Shown one piece after another: positions 17,796 through 26,626 of a stretch of DNA of 64,000 bases. This DNA is from MED-G105 sp050331095 (lineage in GTDB: Bacteria; Pseudomonadota; Alphaproteobacteria; Caulobacterales; Parvularculaceae): positions 1-64,000 of the forward strand of contig JBHJHE010000045.1 in the NCBI GenBank assembly GCA_050331095.1, written 5' to 3'. The position numbers and the translations under genes are program-made. Every line of letters starts with the position of its first letter. Position 1 is the stretch's first letter. A model generated the notes under the pieces. That model saw only the letters and a list, made by a program, of their open reading frames with translations. It had not been told where the DNA came from and did not search any database.

Positions 17796-20672
17796 TCAGT
17801 CTTCGAAGCGGCGCTGGCCGCGGAAGGGATTGAGCGGGCGCTCGGCCGGTTCGCGGTCGCGCCAGGCTTCCGCGGCGCGGGGGCCGAGGTCCGATGGCGG
17901 GCGATCCGGAGACGGATTGCCCTGCGCAGGGCGATCCCACACTGACGGAGCCGTCTGCGAACCGTCTGCGGTCGGCTGGTTCGGATCTCGTGAGTAGGCT
18001 TCGCCGTGGGCGTAGGCGTCGTCAATCTCGTCGTCGTCGCGCTCGTCGAAATCGAGGCCTTCGCCCAAACTCGACGGATCGTCGTCATAGTCCGCCCAGC
18101 CATAAACGGAACGCCCGCCGACGCCGCGCTCGCGCGGGGCGGCGTTTCGATCGACGTCGCGATCCGCCTGCGGCCAGTCGATGCGCCGGTCCTCGGACGG
18201 CGAGGCGGCGCTGCGGTCGAGGGAGGCCCCGCGCGCGCGCCACTGCTCATCGTCGAGCGCCGCTCGCTGCGCTCCCGCGGCGAGGAGCCCGCGGCCCTTG
18301 GCGCTGATCGCCTCTGCGTAACGGTGGATCTCCGCCGCCGACGCCGAGGCGTCGCGCACGTCGCGGCGGGCCTTGTCGAAATCGGCTTCAAGGGACGCCA
18401 TGCGCTCACGGAGCGTTTCCATTTCGGTAAGCGCGCGCTGGGCGTCGTCGGTCATTTCGCGAGCTCCGTCGCGCGCCGCGGCGTTGCGTAGGACGGCGCG
18501 GATCGTGTGCAGCGTCGCCGTAAGGCTCGCCGGCGAGACGATCCAGACGCGCGCGCGGGCCGCGTCGTCGACGACGTCGGGGAACTGCGCGTGAAGCTCC
18601 GCATAAGCTGCTTCAGAGGGGACATACATCAACGCCGAATCGGCGGTGTCGCCCGGCGAGATTAGTTGCGCCGCGACGCGGTCGACATGGGCGCGCGCCG
18701 TGCGCTGGAACGCGGCGGCGGCGGCTTTCCGGTCCATGTCGCTCGCGCCGCCCTCGTCGAGGCTCGCGAAAGCGTCGGCCGGGAACTTCGCGTCGACGGC
18801 GATCGGGCCGGGCGGATAGGGCAGTTTGATGAGGCAGTCGGCGCGGCGGTCGTTCGCCAGCCTCACGTTGAAGGCGTAGGCGTCGGTAGGCAGCGCGTTG
18901 CGCACGACTTCCGCGAGCGGCGTCGCGGTTGCGTCCCTGCGCGCGCCGACGCCGCGGCCGCGCAAAGCCGCGACGTCGCGCCGGAGCGCTGCGAGATCGT
19001 CTCGGGCGCGGGCGACGTCGTCGACGCGCGCGGCGAGGTCGGCGAAGCGCTCGCCGGTCTCGCCGCGGTGCGCGTCGATCATTTCGGCGAGGCGGGTCGC
19101 GCCGGGGGCGTCGAAACTGGGCGTTTCGAGGCCATGGGCGTCATAGGCGGCGATCGGATAGGCGCCGGCGCGGTTCTCCGCCGCGACAGCGTCCTCCACC
19201 GCGGCGACGCGGGCTTCGAGGCGGCCGGCGAAATCGTCGAAAAGATTTCGCGTGTCGGCCTTCATGCTCTCGCCAAGGGCGACCATGGCCTCCTCGACGC
19301 CTTCGAGCGTGCGCGCCAGGTGCTCCGACGCCGCGGCGCGTTCCGCCTCGCCCCCGTCGCCCGGCCGCCCAGACGCGATTTTGGCGTCGAACCGCTCTTC
19401 AAAGCGCAAGAGAAGGTTGTCGAACCGCGCTTCGAGGCGGTCGCCGAGTTCGCGCTCGACGCGATCGGCGATGCGCGCGTCGACGCGTTTTTCGAGCCGT
19501 TCGGCGGCGGCGCGTTCGGCGGATTGCGTCTCGGCGAAGAGGGAGGCGCGGCGGGTCTCAATGTCGTCGCGTTCGCGCGCGGCGTCGCGTTTTTGCGCGT
19601 CGATGAGGCTCGCCTCGGCTTTGACGCGCTCGCCTTCAGCCCGCGCCGCGGCGCGCTCGGCGTCGAGTTCGGCGGCGAAGGCGAGGCGCTCTTCTTCGCG
19701 GCGCGCGGCGATCGTCCGCTCCTCGTCACGACGACGTGCCTCAGCCTCGCGTTCCAGGCGATGGCGGTTCTCCTCCGCCTCGATTTTGGCGCGGCGGCGG
19801 ATCTCGGCCGCCTCTTCCTCGGCCTTCCGGCGCAGGGCCGCCGCGTCGAGGGTGCGCGGCTCCCGGTCGTCGCGCCGCCCGTCCGTGCGATAGTCGTAAC
19901 CGTCGTCGTCCTCATCGGAGCGCAACAGGCTCGATCGCCGGTCGTCGTCATCGTCGCGGCGCTCGCCGCGCAGACGGCCGAAGACCCCGCTGCGCCGGGG
20001 CGCCTCGTTGACGGCGACGGAGGCCGGGTTGTCGATGGCCACAACGGCGAGGGGATCGTCGTCGTTCGACGGCGCAAGGGAGTCGTCGTCGAGCGCTTCC
20101 TCATCCGCATAGCGATCGTCGTACTCGTCGGCGCGCCGCGCCTCGTCGTCGTAGTTTTCGTCGACGTAGCGCTCGTCGACATACCGTTCATCATTGTAGC
20201 CGTCGTCGATGAAACCGTTTTCCGCGCGCTCAGCGCGGAAGTCGTCGTCGGCCGACGCGTCCGCGTCGTCCCGCAAATCGTAATCGTCGTCGAACGCGTG
20301 ATTGGCGCGGGTGCGCCGGGCGCGGCCGCGCATCAGAAGGTAAAAGACGATCGCCATCGTCGCGAGGGCGGGCGCCACCCCCGCCCAGAGGAACGGCGCC
20401 GGCCCGCTGATCGCGGGGTCGCCTGCGGCGGGCGGCGGCGCGCCGACGGTTTCGGTCGCAACGTCTTCGGCGGCGTCCGTGGACGGCTGCGCGGCGTTCT
20501 CCGACGCGTCTTCTCGCCCGGCGTTCGCGTCGACGTTGACGGACCGGGGCGCGGCGGCCGCCGTGGCGTCGGGCCCCGGTTTCAGGCGCGGCGCGATCTC
20601 GTCCATCGCGTCAGCGAACTCGCCTTGCGGCGGCGTTTCGAGGCCGGTCTCCCGTGGCGTATCGGTCTGCAT
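17796..20672 (-). CDS. rmuC: RmuC-family DNA recombination protein with a very long acidic N-terminal region
   Basis: A 958-residue protein using the ATG at 20672, which has GGGGAG five bases upstream; an in-frame TTG four codons earlier is less likely. An acidic N-terminus leads to one membrane helix (about residues 95-115). A strongly Asp/Glu/Tyr-rich low-complexity tract (about 125-260, with repeated YVDERYVDENYDDE) and a long charged coiled coil (about 270-430) follow. The RmuC core comes after: RADCLIKLPYPPGPIAVDAKFP, MYVPSEAAYAELHAQFP and VWIVSPASLTATLHTIR. RmuC is linked to limiting recombination at inverted repeats. Usual members have 350-500 residues, so this one is about twice normal. 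The tail is Pro/Asp-rich. Confidence 0.88.
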   Translation of the reverse strand: MQTDTPRETGLETPPQGEFADAMDEIAPRLKPGPDATAAAAPRSVNVDANAGREDASENAAQPSTDAAEDVATETVGAPPPAAGDPAISGPAPFLWAGVAPALATMAIVFYLLMRGRARRTRANHAFDDDYDLRDDADASADDDFRAERAENGFIDDGYNDERYVDERYVDENYDDEARRADEYDDRYADEEALDDDSLAPSNDDDPLAVVAIDNPASVAVNEAPRRSGVFGRLRGERRDDDDDRRSSLLRSDEDDDGYDYRTDGRRDDREPRTLDAAALRRKAEEEAAEIRRRAKIEAEENRHRLEREAEARRRDEERTIAARREEERLAFAAELDAERAAARAEGERVKAEASLIDAQKRDAARERDDIETRRASLFAETQSAERAAAERLEKRVDARIADRVERELGDRLEARFDNLLLRFEERFDAKIASGRPGDGGEAERAAASEHLARTLEGVEEAMVALGESMKADTRNLFDDFAGRLEARVAAVEDAVAAENRAGAYPIAAYDAHGLETPSFDAPGATRLAEMIDAHRGETGERFADLAARVDDVARARDDLAALRRDVAALRGRGVGARRDATATPLAEVVRNALPTDAYAFNVRLANDRRADCLIKLPYPPGPIAVDAKFPADAFASLDEGGASDMDRKAAAAAFQRTARAHVDRVAAQLISPGDTADSALMYVPSEAAYAELHAQFPDVVDDAARARVWIVSPASLTATLHTIRAVLRNAAARDGAREMTDDAQRALTEMETLRERMASLEADFDKARRDVRDASASAAEIHRYAEAISAKGRGLLAAGAQRAALDDEQWRARGASLDRSAASPSEDRRIDWPQADRDVDRNAAPRERGVGGRSVYGWADYDDDPSSLGEGLDFDERDDDEIDDAYAHGEAYSRDPNQPTADGSQTAPSVWDRPAQGNPSPDRPPSDLGPRAAEAWRDREPAERPLNPFRGQRRFED

Positions 20673-20843
20673 ACCGCTCCCCAAATAATACGCAACAATT
20701 CCAACAATTTACCCTATATTAACGATCACGCGAATGCGAGGGGCCGCGTTAACCTATCGGTCGGCGCTGCGGGCGAAGCCGCGCCGCTGTCGACGCCGTT
20801 CGCCGGCGTTGACGGGCGTTCAGGGTCCGCCTACGTCCCGCCA

Positions 20844-21359
20844 ATGGCCGCACTGCCCATTATAACCGCTCCCGATCCACGCCTGCGGGTCGTCTCCGAG
20901 CCCGTCAAAACCGTCGACGACGGCGTGCGCCGGCTGATGGACGACATGCTTGAGAGCATGTACGCGGCGAAGGGCATCGGCCTCGCCGCGATCCAGATCG
21001 GTGAGCCGAAGCGAGTGATCGTCATGGATCTCGCGGACGAAGGGGAGGACCGGGCGCCGCGTTACTTCGTCAATCCCGAGATTGTTGATCCGTCCCAAGA
21101 GACGAACGTCCACCAGGAAGGCTGCCTGTCGGTGCCTGAGTTCTTCGACGACGTGGAGCGCCCGGCGACATGCCGCGTGCGCTATCTCGACTATGACGGC
21201 GAGGCGCGGGAGGAAGAGATGGAGGGCCTCCTCGCCACGTGCATTCAGCACGAGATGGACCATCTCGAGGGCGTCCTTTTTATCGATCGTTTGTCGCGGC
21301 TGAAGCGCGACCGCGTGCTCCGTAAGCTGAAAAAAGAACAACGCCTCGCGGCGGAGTGA
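20844..21359 (+). CDS. def: Peptide deformylase
   Basis: A 171-residue enzyme that removes the N-formyl group from new proteins. All three signature motifs are present: GIGLAAIQIG (motif 1, with Ile where Pro is common), EGCLSVPEF (motif 2, metal-binding Cys) and QHEMDHLEG (motif 3, the HExxH pair). The start ATG lies 18 bases after an in-frame region with no similarity, and the protein begins PIITAPDPRLR as usual. First gene of a def-fmt-truA unit, with 5 bp to fmt. A TTTA-N7-TTAAC site at 20708-20723 in the upstream gap could bind CtrA. Confidence 0.96.
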   Translation: MAALPIITAPDPRLRVVSEPVKTVDDGVRRLMDDMLESMYAAKGIGLAAIQIGEPKRVIVMDLADEGEDRAPRYFVNPEIVDPSQETNVHQEGCLSVPEFFDDVERPATCRVRYLDYDGEAREEEMEGLLATCIQHEMDHLEGVLFIDRLSRLKRDRVLRKLKKEQRLAAE

Positions 21360-21364
21360 GCGCT

Positions 21365-22312
21365 ATGCGCATCGCCTTCATGGGCACGCCGGAATTCGCC
21401 GCCTCGAGCCTCGGCGAGTTGATCGCAAGCGGCGCCGACATCGCAGCGGTCTACACACGGGCGCCAAAACCCTCCGGACGCGGTAGAAAACTATCGCCGA
21501 GCCCCGTCCACGCCCTCGCCGAGGCGAACGGCCTTGAGGTGCGCACGCCGAAATCCTTCAAGCGCCAGGAAATCGTCGACGACTTCGCCGCGCTTGGCCT
21601 CGACGTCGCGATCGTCGTCGCGTACGGACTTATTCTGCCGCAGGCTGCGCTGGACGCGCCGCGCGCCGGCTGTTTTAATCTTCATGGGTCTCTTTTGCCG
21701 CGCTGGCGCGGCGCCGCGCCGATCCAGCGCGCGATCATGGCGGGGGACAAGACCGCCGGCGTCCAGGTCATGCGCATGGAGGCGGGCCTCGACACGGGAC
21801 CGATCGCGCTGTCGGAAACGCTCGAAATCCGCGACGACGACACGGCGGGCTCGCTCCACGACCGAATGGCGACGGCGGGCGCGGCGCTGCTGCCGCGGTT
21901 TCTCGCCGCCCTATCCCGCGACGCCGTCTCGCTGACGCCGCAGGCGAGCGAGGGCGTCACCTATGCGGAGAAAATCGCCCCGCCGGCCGCGCGGCTCGAC
22001 TGGGCGCGGTCCGCGGCCGAAATCGACTGGCGCATCCGCGGCTTGTCGCCGTTTCCAGGCGCCCATATCGCGATCGCGACAGGCGATGGGCCCATGCGCG
22101 TCAAGGCCCTCATGTCCCGGCGGGTTGATGGCGAGCAAGGCGGAGAGGCGGGCGAAATTTTGTCCGCCGACGGGCGGCTAGTCGTCGGGTGCGGGGAGGG
22201 AGCCGTCGAACTCCTCCGTGTGCAGCGCGCCGGCCGCGCGGCGCAGGACGCGGCGGCGTTTCTGCGCGGCGTCGATCTCGCGGTCGGCGCTCGGCTTCTG
22301 AACGGGGTCTGA
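21365..22312 (+). CDS. fmt: Methionyl-tRNA formyltransferase
   Basis: A 315-residue enzyme that formylates initiator Met-tRNA with 10-formyltetrahydrofolate. The N-terminal domain starts RIAFMGTPEFAASSL and carries the catalytic NLHGSLLPRWRGAAP segment. The C-terminal OB-like domain begins near AARLDWARSAAEIDWRIRG and contains the FPGAH motif. I chose the ATG at 21365 because GGAG sits eight bases upstream; a GTG at 21356, overlapping the def stop, is the alternative. def and fmt are partners in the formylation cycle. Confidence 0.96.
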   Translation: MRIAFMGTPEFAASSLGELIASGADIAAVYTRAPKPSGRGRKLSPSPVHALAEANGLEVRTPKSFKRQEIVDDFAALGLDVAIVVAYGLILPQAALDAPRAGCFNLHGSLLPRWRGAAPIQRAIMAGDKTAGVQVMRMEAGLDTGPIALSETLEIRDDDTAGSLHDRMATAGAALLPRFLAALSRDAVSLTPQASEGVTYAEKIAPPAARLDWARSAAEIDWRIRGLSPFPGAHIAIATGDGPMRVKALMSRRVDGEQGGEAGEILSADGRLVVGCGEGAVELLRVQRAGRAAQDAAAFLRGVDLAVGARLLNGV

Positions 22313-22320
22313 CGCGACGC

Positions 22321-23124
22321 GTGGCGCGGTTTCGTCTCGAGGTCGAATACGACGGCGGGCCGTTCGTCGGTTGGCAGCGCCAGGACAATGGCCCTTCCGT
22401 GCAAGCTGCGATCGAAGGCGCGGTCTTCGCTTTCCGCCAGGAACGGCGGGATGTCGTCGGGGCGGGGCGCACCGACGCCGGCGTCCACGCCCGCGCCATG
22501 ACGGCGCACGTCGATCTCGAAAAACCAACGACGACGGATGTGTTGCGCGACGCCCTCAACCACCATCTGAAGCCGGCGCCGATCGCGGTTCTTCGCGCGC
22601 GAGAGGTCGGGGACGATTTCCATGCGCGCTTTTCGGCCCTCGCGCGCAGCTATGAGTATGTCGTGGTCAATCGCCGCGCGCCCCTTGCGCTCGAAGCCGG
22701 CCGCGCCTGGCCCGTTCCGGGCGCCTTGGATGCGGAGGCGATGCACGCGGCGGCGCAAGCCCTTGTCGGGCGTCATGATTTTTCGACGTTTCGCGCGGCG
22801 CAGTGTCAGGCGCGTTCGCCCGTCAAAACGCTTACCCGGATCTCGGTGTCTCGGCAGGGCGAGGCCGTCGTCATACGGACGGCTGCGCCGTCGTTTCTCC
22901 ACCATCAAGTGCGCTCGATCGCCGGCTCGCTCGTGGCCGTCGGGCTCGGCCGCTGGCCCGTATCCGGCGTCGCGGCGGCGCTCGCGGCGCGCGACCGGAG
23001 CGCTTGCGGGCGGACCGCGCCGGCGGCGGGCCTCTACTTCGTAAGCGCTGATTACCCCGGCGACGAGGCGTCAGCCGTCGAGGAACGCGCTCACGAACGC
23101 CCCGACGAAAGCCGCGACCGCTAG
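22321..23124 (+). CDS. truA: tRNA pseudouridine(38-40) synthase TruA
   Basis: A 267-residue enzyme that modifies the anticodon arm of tRNA. It starts at a GTG eight bases after the fmt stop and reads RFRLEVEYDGGPFVGWQRQ. The catalytic Asp is in GAGRTDAGVHA. The later motifs FHARFSALARSYEY, RHDFSTFRAAQC and FLHHQVRSIAGSLVAVG are typical. Its last 54 bp overlap the convergent membrane-protein gene at 23071. Confidence 0.96.
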   Translation: MARFRLEVEYDGGPFVGWQRQDNGPSVQAAIEGAVFAFRQERRDVVGAGRTDAGVHARAMTAHVDLEKPTTTDVLRDALNHHLKPAPIAVLRAREVGDDFHARFSALARSYEYVVVNRRAPLALEAGRAWPVPGALDAEAMHAAAQALVGRHDFSTFRAAQCQARSPVKTLTRISVSRQGEAVVIRTAAPSFLHHQVRSIAGSLVAVGLGRWPVSGVAAALAARDRSACGRTAPAAGLYFVSADYPGDEASAVEERAHERPDESRDR

Positions 23125-23709
23125 GTTCGCCGCGACGAGGGCGGCGAAAAGCGTGATCGTGTCCGCCACCGAGCGCTCGAACCCGCGCCTGAGGACGCCC
23201 CAGATCAGCAGGAACTGGATCGCGAGCGCCGGGAAGGCGAAAAGCCCCACGACGAGGATCGCCGAAGCCATCGAGCCGGTCGTCAGCTGCATGAACGTCG
23301 CCATAAAGAGGACGATCGAGAACGCCGCGGCGTTCATGAACTGCGCCCAATTGTAGCTCGTGACGATCGTCGGCGTGCGTTCGCCGATCCCCATGCCGCG
23401 GGCGAAGGCGGTGAGCGCGCCTGCGCCGACCAGCCACTCGGCGACCCGAGCGACGAGCTGTATGACGATGAAGTTGCGCGAGCCGAGCTCTGCAAGCTGC
23501 AACGGCGCTTTTGGCGAAGCGTTCGCAAGCCGGAAAGCTCCGTCGAAGCCGATAATGAAAAATGGGGTCGCGTAAATCAGGGCACTGAAGGACAGCGCTG
23601 CGTCGCCCGGCGACGTGGCGAGACGATCCGCCCAGTCGGCGCGCCCGCGCGCCATCCGCCAGACGGCGGCGACCTGCGCGGCGGCGTGTTCAAACGATGC
23701 GACGGCCAT
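23071..23709 (-). CDS. Multi-pass membrane protein, Yip1-domain-like
   Basis: A 212-residue protein with a short cytoplasmic N-terminus (FEHAAAQVAAVWRMARGRAD) and about five hydrophobic helices (SFSALIYATPFFIIGF, a VARVAEWLVGAG helix, FSIVLFMATFMQLTTGSM, LVVGLFAFPALAIQFLLIWGVL, and a terminal ALVAANLAVAAFVGAF). This arrangement is like bacterial Yip1-domain proteins. It starts 7 bp after the dapE stop, so it is likely cotranscribed with dapE. Function is unknown. Confidence 0.65.
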   Translation of the reverse strand: MAVASFEHAAAQVAAVWRMARGRADWADRLATSPGDAALSFSALIYATPFFIIGFDGAFRLANASPKAPLQLAELGSRNFIVIQLVARVAEWLVGAGALTAFARGMGIGERTPTIVTSYNWAQFMNAAAFSIVLFMATFMQLTTGSMASAILVVGLFAFPALAIQFLLIWGVLRRGFERSVADTITLFAALVAANLAVAAFVGAFVSAFLDG

Positions 23710-23716
23710 GGACGCG

Positions 23717-24895
23717 CTAGGCCGCCGCCTGGGCGGCGCGCGCGAGATACCGCTCCAGGAGCGTCGCGTAAACGTCCGCAAGCGTTGCGATGTCGTCGAC
23801 GGAAACGCGTTCGTCGGTCTTGTGCATCGTCGCGCCGACGAGGCCGAATTCGCAGACGGGCGCGTGGTCGCGGATGAACCGCGCGTCCGAGGTCCCGCCG
23901 CTCGTCGACCGCTCCGGCCGGCGGCCCGTATGCGCCTCGACGGCCGCGGAGACGAGGTCGAGAAAGGCGTCGTCTTCGGTGAGGAACGCTTCGCCCGAAA
24001 CGACGCACGACAGGTCGTAGGCGAGGCCCGTCTGCGCGGCGGCGGCGTCGAGGCGCTCGCGCAACGCCGCCTCCAGGCTCGCGCCGGTCCAGTTCGGGTT
24101 GAAACGCACGTTGAAGCGCGCCGTCGCCTTCGGCGGGATGACGTTGTGCGCGGCGTTGCCGACATGGATGTCCGTAATCTGAAGGCTTGACGGCTCGAAC
24201 CGATCGTAGCCGTCGTCGAGCGGCGCCTCAGCGAGCGTCAGGAGCTTCTTCAGGAAACCGGGGATCGGGTTTTGCGCGCGGTGGGGGTAGGCGACGTGGC
24301 CCGCCGCGCCGAAAACCGTCAGCCAGCAGTTGATGCTGCCGCGGCGGCCGACTTTCATCATGTCGCCGAGCGCGTCGCGCGAGGTGGGTTCGCCAACGAG
24401 GCTGTGGTCGATCGTCTCGCCGCGCGCGGCGAGCGCGGCGAGCATTTTTTTCGTGCCGTTGATCGCGGGGCCTTCCTCATCGCCGGTTATTAGCAGACTG
24501 ACCGACCCTGGCCCATGCGCGCGCCCCTCCAGGAGGCGCGACGCGGCGCCGACGAACGCCGCGATCGCGCCTTTCATGTCGGCGGCGCCGCGGCCCCACA
24601 GCGCGCCCTCCGCGACGACCGCGGCGAAGGGCGGCGCGCGCCAGTCTTCCTCGGGGCCCGGCGGCACGACGTCGGTGTGGCCAGCGAAACAGAAGTGCGG
24701 CGAGCCGTCGCCCCAGCGCGCGTAAAGATTGTCGACGGGCGCGGCGCCGGGTTCTTCGAAGGGCATGCGCTCGCAGCGGAACCCGAGCGCCTCCAGTTCA
24801 TCCTCGAGAACGCCAAGCGCGCCCGCGTCCGCCGGCGTCACGGACGGGCAGGCGATGAGTTTACGTGCAAGTTCGACCGGATCGACGCGCGCCAT
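23717..24895 (-). CDS. dapE: Succinyl-diaminopimelate desuccinylase
   Basis: A 392-residue M20 metallohydrolase of the lysine and meso-diaminopimelate pathway, removing succinate from N-succinyl-LL-diaminopimelate. Visible metal and catalytic motifs are AGHTDVVPPGP, WGRGAADMKGAIAAF, LLITGDEEGPAINGT and VGEPTS. The dimerisation domain (GRRGSINCWLTVFGAAGHVAYPHRAQNPI) is in the middle, and TMHKTDERVSVDDI, with the last metal His, is near the end. Length is normal. It is followed at 7 bp by a membrane-protein gene. Meso-diaminopimelate made here feeds the peptidoglycan that the Mpl/LdcA pair near 50 kb recycles. Confidence 0.96.
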   Translation of the reverse strand: MARVDPVELARKLIACPSVTPADAGALGVLEDELEALGFRCERMPFEEPGAAPVDNLYARWGDGSPHFCFAGHTDVVPPGPEEDWRAPPFAAVVAEGALWGRGAADMKGAIAAFVGAASRLLEGRAHGPGSVSLLITGDEEGPAINGTKKMLAALAARGETIDHSLVGEPTSRDALGDMMKVGRRGSINCWLTVFGAAGHVAYPHRAQNPIPGFLKKLLTLAEAPLDDGYDRFEPSSLQITDIHVGNAAHNVIPPKATARFNVRFNPNWTGASLEAALRERLDAAAAQTGLAYDLSCVVSGEAFLTEDDAFLDLVSAAVEAHTGRRPERSTSGGTSDARFIRDHAPVCEFGLVGATMHKTDERVSVDDIATLADVYATLLERYLARAAQAAA

Positions 24896-24942
24896 GGCGG
24901 ACGATTACGGAAATTGCCGGGGCCGCGCAACGCGGCGCCGCC

Positions 24943-25587
24943 TCAGGCCATCTCGAAAGCCGGATCCCGGGCTGCGGCGCGCTGCTCGTCCTCGAGCGCT
25001 TTGACGAGCCGCCGGTTGGCTGGCCGGCCGTCGACGAGCGGCTGACGCACGTCGTATTTCATTGCGCAATAGACTCGAGAGGCGCCCGGCCCGTCGAAGG
25101 CCGGCCGTTCGATGCCGTAGGCGTGCACCTCAAAACCGATGCGCAAAAACATCGGCGTCAGTTTGTCTTCGCAACTCATGACCGCCCATGCGCTGTTGCG
25201 GCTGCGCGTCGTTCTGAGCGTTTCTTTTGAGAGGGCGAGTAGCGCACGCGAGCCACGATAATCCGCTCGCAGAATAAATCGAGATAAAACGACGCAGTTC
25301 TCGCGGTAGAGCGGATCAAGCTCGCTGATGCGGTAACGCCGCGCGTAGTCTTCGATAAAGTAATCGGAGAGAAAGTTGATCCGCCCGACGCCTACGACCT
25401 CATCACTTTCGATCGCCACGAGCTGGTAGGCGAAAGGATCGTAGTCGTCTCGATACTCTTTGTAAGGCGCATTTTCAGTGCGGGCGACGACGTGTTTTTC
25501 GTCAATGTATACGTCGTAGCGAAGCTTGAAGACTTTTTCAGCGAGCTTGGAATCGATCGTAGACGGCGGGAAGACAAGTACTTTCAT
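24943..25587 (-). CDS. LuxI/FeeM-type N-acyltransferase (autoinducer-synthase-like or N-acyl amino acid synthase-like)
   Basis: A 214-residue GNAT-fold protein with an AGAGGGG ribosome binding site. It shows the N-terminal block KLRYDVYIDEKHVV (Arg23, Tyr24, Glu30, the positions of the LuxI R-F-x-x-F/W-x-x-E block), a DDYDP segment (47-51), AIESDEVVGVGRI, and SRFILRADYRGSRALL (102-117), the acyl-CoA/ACP-binding loop equivalent. LuxI enzymes and FeeM-type long-chain N-acyl amino acid synthases share these blocks. No LuxR gene is near, so an N-acyl amino acid or another acylated amine is as likely as a homoserine lactone. It is second gene of a two-gene operon with a heme-oxygenase-like oxidase. 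Function is inferred from fold and context. Confidence 0.65.
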   Translation of the reverse strand: MKVLVFPPSTIDSKLAEKVFKLRYDVYIDEKHVVARTENAPYKEYRDDYDPFAYQLVAIESDEVVGVGRINFLSDYFIEDYARRYRISELDPLYRENCVVLSRFILRADYRGSRALLALSKETLRTTRSRNSAWAVMSCEDKLTPMFLRIGFEVHAYGIERPAFDGPGASRVYCAMKYDVRQPLVDGRPANRRLVKALEDEQRAAARDPAFEMA

Positions 25588-25655
25588 AAAGCCCCTCTGC
25601 GTCCGCGCGGGTCTCCCACCAACCCCGCACAGCCCCTTTTTTGCGTTGCTCGGAG

Positions 25656-26408
25656 TTACGATGCGATAGAACGTTCCGTGACCAACTCGTCCGCGATCTT
25701 ACCGTCGACGGCCAATTCTTCGTGACACCAGCCGCGCTCGAACGGTTGGCTGACGTCGTTCACGGCTTCGTCGTACATACGGCCGTACAGCCGGCCCGTA
25801 ACGCGCATGGCGTGCGCGACCGTATCGTAATCGGCGTCGGTGACGACCAGGCCGTCAACGTACTGTTCCATTATTCTGTTGTGGGCCATGTCAATCTCGG
25901 CGTGATCTCTCAAGAACGTCATCGCGTTTGGCGTGACGCCGATGTTGTGGAGCCAACGAGCGACGTCCTCTCCAACATGCGTCGGCATGAACTCGAGGAA
26001 GAACACATAACCAAGATAACTCAACGGGCTGCCCCGTTGCAGTTGGTAATATGCAAACGCCACTAGAGCGGATGTGGCCGGAAGCGGGTTTTCGTAAGGG
26101 ATTCTCGACACCTCGCCGCCGAGCGTTTCGATGTCGTTCAACGCCAACTGGTCGTGGCCGACTTCCGAACCGGCATGGGCGAAGTAACGCTTGACGAAAT
26201 CGCGCTGACGGCCGCGCAAATAGATCATCGACATCGCATGAAGCTGGGGGTTTTCGCGGGTCTGATGAAAAATCTCTCGCAACACCGATTGGTATTGCGA
26301 CACGCTAAGCTCGCCGGCCGCCAAAGCGCGCATCGCCGCACAATCGAGAAATTCGCGCAACACGGGCTGGAACGCCTGTCTGAGCTGCTCCATTTTTTTC
26401 GAAGACAT
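25656..26408 (-). CDS. Heme-oxygenase-like diiron oxidase (iron-containing redox enzyme family)
   Basis: A 250-residue, mostly helical protein. It has the six-ligand pattern of heme-oxygenase-like diiron oxidases/oxygenases such as CADD, UndA and SznF: Glu82 and His85 in SEVGHDQL, Glu139 in FFLEFMP, then His169, Asp173 and His176 in RDHAEIDMAHNRI. Known members cleave C-C bonds of fatty or amino acids or oxidise nitrogen atoms. No cofactor other than iron is needed for the fold. The start ATG has GGAG about nine bases upstream. It precedes the LuxI/FeeM-like acyltransferase by 68 bp on the same strand, so the oxidase probably acts on the acyl product, its amine or its acyl donor. That link is inference. 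Confidence 0.72.
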   Translation of the reverse strand: MSSKKMEQLRQAFQPVLREFLDCAAMRALAAGELSVSQYQSVLREIFHQTRENPQLHAMSMIYLRGRQRDFVKRYFAHAGSEVGHDQLALNDIETLGGEVSRIPYENPLPATSALVAFAYYQLQRGSPLSYLGYVFFLEFMPTHVGEDVARWLHNIGVTPNAMTFLRDHAEIDMAHNRIMEQYVDGLVVTDADYDTVAHAMRVTGRLYGRMYDEAVNDVSQPFERGWCHEELAVDGKIADELVTERSIAS

Positions 26409-26626
26409 CGCGGCGCTCCAACTCGATTAGCGATTTATTAACTGTCCTAAAATCGCATTACCGCGCGTACGTAGTTAACGCAATCGTAAAAATCCGGTCG
26501 CCCGCGACGCCGAGGACGGACGTTCGCGATAACGTTTTTTAAAAGTCGCGCTGCAAACGTGGTTGATGCTTTTTGCGTTTTGAAAAGCGTCGATTGGCGG
26601 CCGTTGCTTGCACGAAAGGGACTGCG

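Noticed and set aside
18666..20843. Long plus-strand open frame in front of def
   Set aside because: It is the antisense shadow of the RmuC gene; its sequence is Arg/Gly-rich without any family, and def starts only at 20844.
24943..25587. Naming the acyltransferase as a true AHL synthase (LuxI)
   Set aside because: The fold fits, but no LuxR partner or lux box is seen and FeeM-like synthases share the same motifs.
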